Shown: positions 1 to 13,000 of the stretch, in pieces | Position numbering within the stretch: the stretch's first letter is position 1 | How the letters are laid out: each line of letters starts with the position of its first letter | Assembly (NCBI GenBank): GCA_015143295.1 | Contig: CM026562.1 | Span: 620,001-684,000 of the forward strand | Source of the DNA: Tetracentron sinense | Taxonomy: Eukaryota; Streptophyta; Magnoliopsida; Trochodendrales; Trochodendraceae | Direction: 5' to 3' | Length of the DNA: 64,000 nucleotides | Program-made: the position numbers and the translations under genes | The notes under the pieces: model-generated | What the model was told of the DNA's origin: nothing | What the model saw: the letters and a program-made list of their open reading frames with translations, nothing else | Databases searched by the model: none

Positions 1-931
1 ATTCATCAGATGGCCCATCCATGGCTACAACTACAGTGTCTAATCAAGATAGCTTTCTTACCAATCCCAACTCCCAACCTACCTCAATGGTGTCAGTTCC
101 GATCAGGGCTGAGCCATGCACCCTCTAAAAGAAAATCAAACAAACTTTTAGGATCTTACACGGCCCTTTATATCTCCATGACCGTTACTTTTTCACTTCC
201 ATCTTTTATGCCTCTCTTAAGGTTGAAGACATCCTTTTAGCATCAAGGGTCTTGACTCCAAGACCTGCCCCCCACAAAAAAATGTGACACTGTGTATCCA
301 ATGTTTTCAACTTTTTTGTTAGCCTTTACTAAAAGTAAAACCTTAGTTGGATCATATTAGGTCTGGATCGCAATCCCCGAATGTGAAGAAAGTTCTGATA
401 ACAGATCCAAGTTGAGAGAAAGAAGTCCCTCAAAAGCTACTCCGTGTACCACAGATTTTATATAGCTTTCCAATGAGGGAGAGCAACCAACGTATCCCAT
501 AGTAAGTCTTCCCTCTATAATTAATGGTTCTTGTTGACAAGGAGTTGGACTGTTTCTGAAGGTGATAGGGAAAAGGCATACCAGCCCGCAGTAGAAGCTA
601 ACTTCGAATTTGATCATCCAGACCAAAATGGAAACAAATTCAACTAAAATATTATATCAAATCAAGTAATTCCAGATGTATCATGATGGGTGCCACTCTT
701 CCATACTGACAGTTGCATGAATTTATACATTATTTCAGTTCAGTTCTTCTCCCTCTTTTTTTTTTTTTTTGTTATTTGCTAGCTTCGCAAACAATTCCAA
801 TTTCTCCATTCAATTATTATTATTTATATCAGACTTGAATGAGGAAACAAATACAGGAATTCCCCCCAATCAAATGCCTCTTTTATCTCTAACCAACGTG
901 AAAGACTGCAAGTTTCATCAGACCCAACTCA
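1..931. other. 3' flank of PURA1, no gene seen
   Basis: This stretch follows the PURA1 stop on the minus strand. It probably includes the PURA1 3' UTR, but no poly(A) signal could be assigned with confidence. A T-rich run lies near 755-770. Short open frames on either strand show no recognisable domain. Confidence 0.5.
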
Positions 932-1090
932 TCAGCTTATCTTTGTGGTGGTTCCACCATCCGGACATTTGCCCCCCGTCATCCCTTCAATTTGATCCTT
1001 GGTGATCTCCACGAAATGACCCACCGTTTCATGAAACTGCTTCAGCCCAGATAGGGGAAGAATGATGGAGGAGCGATCAGAACCCGCTAC
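932..1090 (-). CDS. PURA1: PURA1 exon 5 (C-terminal frameshift)
   Basis: Starts VAGSDRSSIILPLSGLKQF and continues through HFVEITKD to IEGMTG, all highly conserved. After the six-base G run (plus-strand C run 972-977) the frame leaves the family consensus and stops at TGA 934-932. In the neighbouring frame the next codons read ANVRMVEPPQR and stop at TAA 939-937, which is the normal ending of this family. Confidence 0.9.
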   Translation of the reverse strand, partial: VAGSDRSSIILPLSGLKQFHETVGHFVEITKDQIEGMTGGKCPDGGTTTKIS

Positions 1091-4000
1091 CTGCATTCGT
1101 GATTTGAAACATTCAAAGCTAAATTGATCAAAAATAAAGTTGATAATGGTTTACATTACCCACCTCAGATATCCTCAAGAAATGGCCCCTGTTGTTGCTC
1201 CCAAGATCAAAGAAGAACCTCTTCTGATCGGCTCTGATCACCTTGGAAACCCCCATGCTACCAATTTCATCCTGTGGTGGCAGTTCAACTGACCTGTCTG
1301 CATTCAAATCCGATGCTGGGGCAGGCTGAGTACTGTTGCCCGATATGAAGCCCGCACCCACATCATCTGAAAGTCCCACAAGACGTTCTGAAGGTTCAGA
1401 ACGCTGCTGTTTCAATACAAACAGGAATTACCATGAGGCTCCTCTAGAGGAAGAAACTACTGACCCCAGACAGAACAATCCATGTATCAAACACATACCT
1501 GATCAGGCAGAATAAAAATCCTTGAAGCCTCGTTGATCTCTGCTAAGATGTTCCTGAATGCTGCCCATCCTTCATCCCGGACACTACCCGCAGGAACAAT
1601 AATCGTACTACGGTTTCGGCTAACAGATGCTTCTGAAACCTGCATACACAACTCTACAAGTATTCCATAATAAAGCTTGGCAAATTGTAGTTATCTTTGT
1701 AAGACGTGAAAGTGCCATTTCAAGTCTAAGATTTTATACACGAGAGACTCATTAAGTCAATGGGCTGGCAAAAAGGGTGTCGATTAGAGACAGTAAGAAA
1801 CTATTTGACACACATTCTACCCGAAAATATGGATCTTGATAAACTAGATGGGTGGAATGGGAATGTGTTGTTGACCCCAAACAGATGGGAAAAGGCCCTG
1901 ATAAAGAATGTGATGATGGCAATGAAAAAGTAAATTATAGACTGAATTAAAAAAAATGCAAGCCAGCATTTGACATCTAGCTGAAAAGTTCCAGCCTCCC
2001 AATGCAGGACGTCACCAATATAATTCTTACTTCCAACCATAATAACAGTTTTCCAATTTCTTCAAAATGTCCGGAATATGTTGCAATTTTCATACAATGG
2101 TTTATTCACGAAGTATTATTGACTTTCTGAAAAATTGCAACTTTTTCAAAAAGTAGCGAAATTTGCGAATTAAAATCGAATGATTTACGAATTTTTGAAA
2201 AATGACCGAATAAATATCTGATATATAAAATATATTTTTTTTATTAGTTTTTATAATTAAAAATGTATTACTCGTTATTTATTCATCTCTTGACCGACTT
2301 TTTCCGCTTTTTCCCGAATTTTGCCCATTTTTACCCTAGCCGAATAGTACCCGAACTCTTAACTTTGTAACTATGCTTCCAAGCTTCAAGCCAATATCTC
2401 AATGTTTAAAAGTGGACAAAACTGTTTCAGTTGATTCTCAAAATTTTCCACCATTCTTATTCTAAGAAAATGTTATATAACAAAAATGGAGGATTATTTT
2501 ACTGTGTTCATTGGGTTGTTTAAGAGCGCCACCTTATTTAACTGTGGTGATTCAGCCGAATCTGTTCAAGTCATCTCAAGGAAACTACTGATGGAGATGT
2601 CTCACAGGTTGGTACAAGGCCACATGTTTTGTCCAGATATGGTTGTGGATAGTAAAAGATACCAGACATCTTGATCATGATCATCAGCAGAAAATGGTCA
2701 TAAGAAAACAGCAGTATTTAGAAATATAGCGAGTTTAGGTAAGCAGGTAGTTATAGCATTGATATTAGCAAATAATTGATCATTTCAAAGTATATGTCGT
2801 GAGCAGAAGGTAAAGGGTGCTCAAAAGATATACAGCTCTCCCTTCTAATAAAGAATACAAGGACTGATATCCTTCATTATAGAAAATTGAACGTGAAGAT
2901 CTGTTCCCACTTCAAACATTAGGGCCAAGGTCAAACTAGGCTGTCCTAGTGTTGCTCTCGATGCCATTTTGACTTGCTAAATAGGGTGTGCGCACACATA
3001 AAGAGAGAGAACAAAGAGATCAAAAGCGCACCCAAATTTCCAAGCACCTATGGTCAGTATGTCACAATACATTGGATCAAACTTAGTACACATGCACCAG
3101 AAACCTGGGTATCCCAGTGCGCCTATGGTCAGTATGTTACAATAAGATAAAACTAAAGCACACATGGACCAAAAACCTGGGTATCCCAGTGCACAAAATA
3201 CAAGTTATGATATGATATACACATAACATATGTTGTAGAGAGGTCGGACCGAGGACTAGGGGCGGAGCCGGGGGGGAGGGGGGCTAAGGGGGCATGTGCC
3301 TCCCTTAACTTTTGAAAAACAAGGGATTTTTTTTTGGGGGGGATAGCATGAAGCATGGGGGCCAGGTGCCCCTTAAAATTTTGAAAAAATAAATAAGTAA
3401 TTTATTATTAAGCAATGGGAGCATAGGGCAGATGCCACAGGCCCACAGGTGTCTCTTTGAACATCTATTAATTGTGCTTAAGATTCACTAACATTTGGAG
3501 TTCAACAATATAACCTTGGTTTTTAAAAAAATATATTAAAAAATAACCTTAAGGGTTAAAATTTCTTAACCAGAGCCAGAATTAAATGCTTTTTTTAATA
3601 TTTAAAAAAATCATGGTTATATATATATATTTTTTTTTTCAAGAAGAGATGCATGTATTAATAAGAAAAAAAGAAACAAGGGAGCAAAGTACAAGTTTAC
3701 ACTAGCGTAAATTGAAGAGCATAAAACGGAGCCGAGGAAAAAGCCCCTACTAAAAAAAGAACAGATCAAAAAGGTGATTGACATCATCCCAACACAGGAC
3801 CCAGGTCAACCCTTCCATCCCGAATGGAAACACATTCAATTATCAGTAAATGAATTCGAGCTTAAATAAGAGAAATAGAAGAGGTGGAGTTGTCAAAAAC
3901 TCTCCTATTTCTCCACTTCCAAATTGACCATGAGATGGCCTCGGGGAAACCGACCAAACTTTCCCCTTGGCACTATCCACACTAAACCCCAAGGGTTAAT

Positions 4001-7000
4001 GAATCTTAACCACCGTTAATAGGAGATAAAAGGGACACGTGTTGACATGTGGGTGTGATTGAACTCGGGGAGGGTTCAATCACAATTGACTGTGATCCAA
4101 TCTCCTTGACCATATAAAAATATAAATATTTTAAACAATGTTTTTTAATTATTTAATAGGGCATAGTCATGGGACAAGAGGGCAATTGCCTCCCTAAACT
4201 TTTGAAAAAAAAGTATTATATTATTTAATAGGGAATAGCCATTCGGCTAGGGGCCCTAAACTTTTCAAAACAAAAATACTTTTTATACTATGTTATTTTA
4301 TTATTTAACTGGGGATAGCCATAGGGTATGGGGACAACTACCCCATAAACAATGAGAAACAATATCAAGTACAGGATGAAATGGCCTATAAATTTGGTTG
4401 TCAAAAAAAAAAATTTGGGGGCTACGCCCCAAACCACCCAACCCCTAGACCTAAAATATTTTGTACCCATCTAATCATTCTCCACAAAATTTACCGGCAT
4501 GCATTGTGTGCCCCCACAATAATAAAATCCTGGCTCTGCCACTGCCAAGTACTAGGGTTTATTTAGAGTTAGTGTCGGAAGTTTTGGATGCGGCGACGAG
4601 AGAGTTTGTAGGGATGGAGGAAATGATTAGGCCATGGTATAAAGTATCGATACATATTTGGTTTGGGCCTAACCAATTCGGTGGCACGGGAAATTAAGAA
4701 ACATGTTGGGTATTGATATTGGGTATTGGTAGGTATTGGACCGATACCCTGCGATACTTTTTTTTCTGAGTATCGACTGATACATTATAGTATTGGCCGA
4801 TATACCGATACTATTACAATATTGGTTGGCACAGTATAAACTGGAACAAAATTGGCATTTAGGCGTTGTAAAACACCCCTAGACTCATTCTTTCAAAAAA
4901 AATTCAATCAATTTCTAAGCCTATATGCTATAAAATGTCCACTCTCTAGAGGAATTCAAATTGTTTAACTAGTTAAAGCAACACAGTATATATGTGTGAA
5001 AAGGACTTGTTGATTTAACTAATTAAGTGGTTGCACTAGTAACTACGATAAGTTCATCTACGTCTCAATGATTTAAATGGTTGCACAAGTATCCAAGATA
5101 AGTGCATCTACATGTCAGATTTTGTGGGAGAGTAGACATATCACATATATTAAGGTAATTACTGCAAGCACTCCTCACATCTTTCTTATTATCATTATTT
5201 CCCCAACAAATATCCTCATTCCTTAGATTTTGATTCTCAGGAAATAACCCCTTCTTTTTTTAAAAGACAAAAAGGCATCACGTCAACCAAATAGTTAATG
5301 CAACAATAACTATGTTTCCCAATTTGATTCTAAGCAAGAAAGCAAATTCTTGACCATTATAGAGTAGAAAGAACCAAAGGGAGAAAGATCTGAGGGATAA
5401 AAGATTAAATGTATTAGATTAGAGCATAACATAAGATAGATATGTAAATTTTCATTATGTTGGAAATGGAATTGCTCAGCTAGAGGGCTTAGACAAGGGA
5501 ATCCCCTTCCCCTCATATATTCATCAGGTGCACTGAATTTCTTTCGTTGATGCTTCATTCGACTATGGCAGAATTCATAGGTATGTTCCAATCTTATCCC
5601 TTTTTTTTTTTTTGTCGATGATAACTACATCTTTATTAAAGCCAATTTGAAGGAGGCTAATAATTTAGCGTCTCTCCTAGGCGTATTTTATAAAGTTTTT
5701 ATATTTAGATTGCATTGCCTATACTCCAAGTGGCTATGTTTTGTGTTTTCAATACTTGTTTATCAATATGCTCGGCTTTTTTAACCTATAAAACTCTTAC
5801 TATCGTATGTATTGTTATAAAAGTAGTCGATGGACTTCATTTAATTTGTTTTTAGCTTATATTTGTATTAAAAGAAATTTATACAACGTATCCAAGTTTT
5901 TCCTTGCGTATCCAAGAGTATCTTCTTTTTTAACGGTAAATTAAAAACTATCATAGAACGGAACTGACTAAAATACAAAACAACATAGGGGATCACAAGA
6001 AAGTGAGCCTAGAAGCTGAAAGATGAGAGGAAAAAATAAATAAACCAAAACAATGCAGTCCTACTCAACATCTCAGTAACTCTAGAAGATTCATATCCTC
6101 AAACTCCTTAGATTCAAATCCTCAAACTCCTTACAAACTGAGCACCAATCCAAGAGTAGGCAACGGTCCAACGGACAAACTCGTGTTGTGGGTGTTTGTG
6201 TGATTCAAAACCAAGAAGAAAACTATGTCTTTTGTGCTTGGGTGTGTTGTCTACCCACCCATTGCTACTTGTCACAACAATATGCTAAACTCACACACAC
6301 ACGCCAAGCATCAGGCGGGCCGAGCTGAGTTGGGTCTTTGATTATATAGAAAACTATTTTTTTAGAATAAGCCCAATTGAGTTTTCAATATTAAATCTCC
6401 TAATTAATGTATTACCATTTCATTACCATTAGTGGTCATTAAGCACTAAAAATTTCGGTATTAAGTGTAAACAGTTTTGGAAATCAAAGAAATTCTCCCT
6501 ACTCTATATAAAAGACATTTCTATACTGATTTTACAGAGAGCAAAAAAAGCTATGAAATTTTTTTCTTCTCTTCTAGTTTCTATACGGTTTTGCCTTCGG
6601 GATTTTTCGAGTTCTTTTTGCTAGGTAAGATAACAGGGTGGTGTACGACTGTAGAAGGTGCACATCTACAATCAGGGATAGTTTGAGTGAAGTTGTTATA
6701 TCCTGGAGGCATCGTGTCCAGTAACCCAATGCTTTGTGGGGGTCGCGAAATAGCTTAAAGAGAGCGACGTGATCCGCGCCTCACATCACACGAGCTACCA
6801 AATTTCTAACTATTTTTCAAGTGCAAGAATTTTTGGAATAAAGGTTGTTGCACTGTTCGAGTTTTTTCTACATTTTTTTGGATTGCGATTACAGATATTT
6901 TACCCTATGAGAACAACAATTTGGCGCCGTCTGTGGGAATTTCATATTTGTCACACAACTCCTTCATGAAGTCCTTTGATCCCTCCAAAGCAGCAGCTTC

Positions 7001-10000
7001 TGTAATCGGGCCAAAAATAGGGATCTTAGCCTTAACAAGGTCATTTGCAAGACCTGCAACAAGAGGAGCCTCTGATCCAACCACAACCAGTTCCACTCCC
7101 CATTTGCTGTAAAAGGAGATCACAGCTTAGCCGTTAAGGATGTCAAGGTCGGATATGCATGTAGCATTCCCTGAGTTAGAAATGCCAGCATTGCCAGGAG
7201 CACAAAAGACGGCATCATAGGAGGGCGATCGCTGCAAGGCATAGCCAAGTGGGTGTTCCCTTCCCCCACCACTGATGATCAACACGACCACTCTCTTTCC
7301 AGAAACACCATTATCAACTCCACATCTCTTTCTAGGGTTATAGCAATTACAGGAATTTTGAATCAAATCGATGTCTTAAAATTAATTGTTGTTCCCATAG
7401 GGTAAAATACTTGTAATCGCAATCCAAAAAAATGCAGAAAAAACTTGAACAGTGCAACAACCTTTATTCTAGAAATTCTCGTACTTGAAAAATAGTTAGA
7501 AATTTGGTAGCTCATGTGAAGTGAGACGCGGATCACGTCGCTCTCTTTAAGACATTTTGCGCCCCCCTCCCCCCCACAGATGCACTAGGTTACTAGACAC
7601 GATGCCTCCAGGATACAACATCTTCACTCAAACTATCCTTGATTGTAGATGTGCACCTTTTACAGTCGTACACCACCCTGTTATATTACCCAGCAAAAAG
7701 AATTCGAAAAATCCCGAAGGCAAAACCATATAGACACTAGAAGATAAGAAAATAATTTCGTAACTTCTTTTTGCTATCTGTAAAATCAGTATAAAAGGTC
7801 TCTTATATAGAGTAGGGAGAATCTCTTTGATTTCCAAAATTATTTACACTTAATTCTGAAATTATTAGTGGTTAATGACCACTAATGGTAATGAAACGGT
7901 AATACATTAATTAGGAGATTTAATATTAAAAACTCAATTGGGCCTATTCTAAAAAAATAGTTTTCTATTCAATCAAAGACTCAACCCGGCTCGGCCCGCC
8001 CGATGCTCGGTGCATGTGAGTGTGAGTTTAGCATATTATTGTGATAAGTAGCAATGTGTGAGTAGACAATACACCCAAACACAAAAGACATAGTTTTCTT
8101 CTTGGTTTTGAATCACACAAACACCCAAAACCACAACAATCCTCCACTTATTTCAAAAACAATAAAATCGCGAAGAGAAAGTAAAATTGCTGGGTAAGAT
8201 TAAATTTTAATGCATAAACAAAGGTGTCACGTAGACTTAATTTTTGCATAGTCTTAAGTAAAATTCTCACCAGATACTCAGTGATCACAGATCATAGATC
8301 TTGGTATTCAAAAATGAGCTCTTTTAGCAATAAGCCTTATACCTTAAACACACTAACTCTTACAGAGTCTACAGGTGTATAAGCCAGCACTTTTCGGCAA
8401 TATGCTTTTACCCCGGTTTAATAAGTGCTCTAGAGAAATAGCCAATTTCTCATAGGGATAGGTGAGTTTATCAAGAATGTCTATGTGACTATACATCCTA
8501 CTCAATAGAGCTATAGATCTCATTAAGAGGAAACCCTCAACCTCTAATCGTCACATACTTCATGGACTATTCACACCATAAGAAAAGGACTTAGAGAATA
8601 CTAACATTATTCTCCTATTATAGAGCACCACCTCAAACCACTCAAGAACTTGTTCTTCCCATTAAACCTGATTCTTGGGATCTCCAGTCTTCAAGTTGGG
8701 TTTCTATTGCAGTTGGTTTATTTTCAATTGGCTTAAGTCGCATTCCCCTCGATGTGCTCCACACTTTTTCCCTTACTAGGCCTTTAGTCAAGGGATTTGC
8801 CAAATTTTTGGCGATCTGATTACATTTTCAAATATAACTTCATCTCATAGGAGTTCTCAAATATAATTCCATTTCATAAAAATTCTCTCAGATATAATTT
8901 CATCTCATAAGAATTCTCTCAAATATAATTTTGGGAAATTTCTCAAATATAATTCGAGACTTACCATTATACCGAGTTTTATTAGCTCTACCTATTGCAG
9001 CATTGCAATCACAATTATTTTTAATAGCCGAGACTAGTTTATTCCATAAAGGAATATCAGACAAAAAGTTCCTAAACCACTCAGCTTCTTCTTCTGCTAA
9101 AACTAGAGCTATTAGTGCCGATTTCATAATAAAAATAGACCCAATTAATTGTTTCTTAGAATTTTAAGAAACATTACAATTACCAATAATGAACATATAA
9201 CCACTTGTTATTTTATATTCATTAGAAACGGAATTTCAATTAGCATTACTATACCTTTTGATTTCAAAAGGGTATCTATTAGTAAGGAAAACTAGAATAT
9301 ATGATTTTCTTTAAATATTTAAGTACATTAAATGTTTAATCATTCTGTTAATTACATCTCAATGTTCCCTAGTGGGATTACTAGTTTATTTACTTAATTT
9401 CCTTACTGCATATGAGTACAGTTCATAGCACACATTAAGCTTCCAATTACACTAGTATATTCATTTTGGTTTATACTATCTCCTTCATTAGGTGATAGAT
9501 GAACACTAAGATCATAAGGAGTACAAATATGACTACAATTGTAATGATTGTATTTTAATAATAATTTTTAATGTAATGGGATTAAGATAAAATTATCTCA
9601 TCATCCCTAATTCCAAAAATTAAATTTGTCTCTCTAAGGTCCTTCACGTCCAATTAGGATGACAAGAATTCTTTTGTCTCATTTATGATTTTTTGATTTG
9701 TTCCAAAAATCAGTAAATCATCCACATATAGCCAAATGAATACTCCACTATCACCTTTATATGAATGATTACTCCACCATCACCATTATATTTGCAATAT
9801 ATACATATCACTTTCATTTGTACTAGATCCATGAGTTCTTACCAAATTTCTCATGTCATTATTTTGGTGTTTGTTTTAAACCATATAATAATTTTACAAG
9901 TTTACAAACTTTATTAGTCGGTCCAAGAGCAACAAATCACCATTTAAGAATGCTATGTTAATATCCATTTGGAGATAAGTGTACACTAGTATTAAAAATA

Positions 10001-13000
10001 TTAGTTTCATTTAGACCTTGAATTTTAACCCCCACTATTTTAGAATTAAAATGAAAAGGATTTTTTTTTTAAAAATCAGCTTTTCTAAATTCTAATTTTC
10101 ACATCAAGATCTAAATTATGTGTCTTATTGTTTCTAGTAATAAAAACATATCTCCTTAATTAATATCTTAATTTCAATATGTCTTTTGTGTATGAGTGTG
10201 TTGTCTACCCACTCATTGCTACTTGTCACAATAATATACTAAACTCACACACAAGCGTGCCGAGCATCGGGCGGGCCGAGCCGGATTGGGTCTTTGATTA
10301 AATAGAAAACTATTTTTCTAGAATAAGCCCAATTGAGTTTTCAATATTAAATCTCCTAATTAATGTGTCACTGTTTAATGGTACCATTAGTGGTCATTAA
10401 CCACTAATAATTTCGGTATTAAGTGTAAACAGTTTTGGAAATCAAAGAGATTCTCCCTACTCTATATAAGGGACCTTTCTATACTGATTTTACAGATAAC
10501 AAAAAAAAAGCTACGAAATTCTTTTCTTCTCTTCTAGTTTCTATACGGTATTTCCCTTCGGGATTTTTCCAGTTCTTTTTGCTGGATAAGATAACAGGGT
10601 GGTGTACGACTATAGAAAATGCACATCTATAGTCAATGATAGTTTGAATGAAGTTGTTGTATCCTGGAGGCATCGTGTCCAGTAACCCAGTGCATCTGTG
10701 GGGGGCGCGAAATGTCTTAAAGAGAGCGACGTGATCTGTGTCTCACTTCACACAAGCTACTAAATTTCTAACTATTTTTCAAGTGTAGGAATTTCTAGAA
10801 TAAAGGTTGTTGCACTGTTTGAGTTTTTGTTTTGCATTTTTTTGGATTGCGATTACAGGTATTTTACCCTATAGGAACAACAACTCGCATATCCAAGAAT
10901 ATCTTAATTTTTCTGACGTATCCAACCAATACGCTTGATACATATCCTGAATCAATTAAGTAGGAGTAGAGGTCGTTTGGACCGTACGAGTGGAAGCGGT
11001 TTAATCTTCTTGTATTGCCACCGAGCTTTCTGTACGGAGGGATGGAGAATCTAATGACGGTGTTCTTGACACCAACAATGATTAAAGGTGATGCGAGTGA
11101 TGAACAGGTAAAGGCCCATGAAGTCTCATAGCTGGACTGGAAATTTGATCACTAACTAGACCAATGAAGATTTCTGGTTGAATGAGGTATATGGATTTAC
11201 ATCTTCAATTCTTGTCTTGATTATAATTGTTCTAAGAAGCTCTTTGTCTTGCATTTGTAAAAAGCAGGCTCTTTGTCTTGCATTTATAAATAGCAGGCTC
11301 TTTCTCTTGCATTTGTCGATTTTCTATCTTGATGATATCTATTCCTATAAGCAACCTTTTTGTCTTTAAAAACTCAATGAAAAATTCTTCATGGTAGTAG
11401 TGTCTCAGGCCTGAATTTGGCAAGAGCCTGGCCCGGCCCATGTTAGGGTAGGGCTTGACTTGCCTAGACCCAGCCAGGCTAGGGTTCGGCATTTCCTTGG
11501 TTGGGTTGGGCCTCGCACACGGCCAGGCCCGTTGACAGCCCTAACAAGGATAGGAGAAAGGATCTCTTTGTAAATTGTCCTCTATGAATGATTACTAGTG
11601 GGTTCAAATCGAGAAGTTGAAGACACTGAGTTCGAACCTAGGTTGAAACACATCATGCAAAAGAATAGTTGGAATAGGCATGTGGGTCCCATCCAGGTAG
11701 ATGTTAGAAAAGCTCAATAGTTGGTTTGTAGGTTAAAAGTTTAAAACAATTAAACATCTCATAATTGGATCTTATCAGCATAAAGATTAAAGGGAACTGA
11801 AAATGAAATGGACTGCAGAATGGAAAAGAGAAGAAAGGAAGTACGGAACAAATTTAGAATTCTAACTAGATTGCCCATGAACTAGTAGATGTGTCAACTT
11901 CGACATGAGTATTAGTAAACCACTAATCCCCAAACTCTAAAAAAGAGGGTAATTGGGTACTACAAAATTTATCATCCCGAGCAGCATTTAATATACTTAC
12001 ATATTACATGAAATAAACAGAAAATGTGAAAAAAAACAGAATAATTATCTCAAAATACACTTTTTATACACCAAACCTTGAGCAAGGTATAAAGCATCAT
12101 TGAAAACATGACCAAGTATAATCAAGTCTCTGCATTAGCTTCACAACACAAATTAGAGTGCATAAGGCTAAACCAGAAGTAACCAAAAAATTTGAAACTA
12201 ATACATGATTTTAACTTTTTGACATCTACTGAAAAAAATTTAACTAAACATGCACAAAAAGTTAAAATGCAACATTCTTTCCCCAAATGTAATCGATCTG
12301 GAATCAACAAAAAGTTCAAAGAAGTCACATAACCCACAGTTTCGTACAGGCCAACAATGAAATTAGTTAGCAATTGAAGTGACTGGTATGTTAATACAAG
12401 AGGTACTCTGTAAAACATGCCGTTGTGGCAAGGCCAATACACAGCCAGGTGAAATGTACCATCCATTTATAAGACGGGCATTATTTTCTGAGTTTTGCTA
12501 CAGTAACCTACAATTTACAATATTTTTCTTGTTATGCATTAGAGAATTTTGACATGAATTATAAGAAGTCAAATTTTACAATTCATCATTTTTTTGGGAC
12601 TCCAAGCAGCTCAAATCAGTACCCCACTCCCACTCCCTACCCCCATTCAAGAGTCAGTTCAATGAAAATCAAAAAGTAAAAAACTTGATAACTAAAAATT
12701 GACATGTTAAACTTATCCCTTGCTCAGTCTTCAGGAGTAACCATAATTGAAGTAGCAAAAATGTCAAAGGCATTTGCTTGAGTAAAACTAAATAACAAAA
12801 AGTAGAAAAACAGAACAAGATGAACTTTACCTTCAAAAAGCGACCCCTTTTATTCTCACCAATGTCAAAAGTAAACACCTAAACAACAAATATGGTCACA
12901 GCATAAGAGATGTGCATCCATTTTTGTATTGCTCGAACACGAATAAAGCAAAAGAAGACGAAAAATACAGATTAGGTAGGCTAGGAAGATAATTGAACCT

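Larger units (their letters stand above)
6184..10882 (+). mobile_element. Rearranged Ty1/copia element carrying a PUR2 fragment
   Basis: The unit is bounded by direct repeats ACTCG (6179-6183 and 10883-10887), so it looks like a single integration. Its order is LTR1 (+), primer site, PUR2 fragment (antisense), LTR2 (inverted), inverted PPT, inverted copia pol 3' part, LTR3 (+). The body between LTR1 and LTR3 is thus a backward-facing 3' end of a copia element with host sequence attached beyond its 3' LTR. The likely origin is a read-through transcript, 3' transduction and template switching during reverse transcription. It sits in PURA1 intron 2. Confidence 0.8.

Noticed and set aside
10-240. 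76-codon plus-strand frame at the window start
   Set aside because: No domain was recognised. The alternative frame reads MATTTVSNQDSFLTNPNS, vaguely like a copia gag start, but nothing supports it.
6905-7366. PUR2 frames as a working gene
   Set aside because: Only the N-terminal quarter is present, a stop interrupts it, and it is enclosed by retrotransposon LTRs.
12122-12466. 114-codon minus-strand frame as a gene
   Set aside because: It lies wholly in PURA1 intron 2, has no recognisable domain and is AT-biased.
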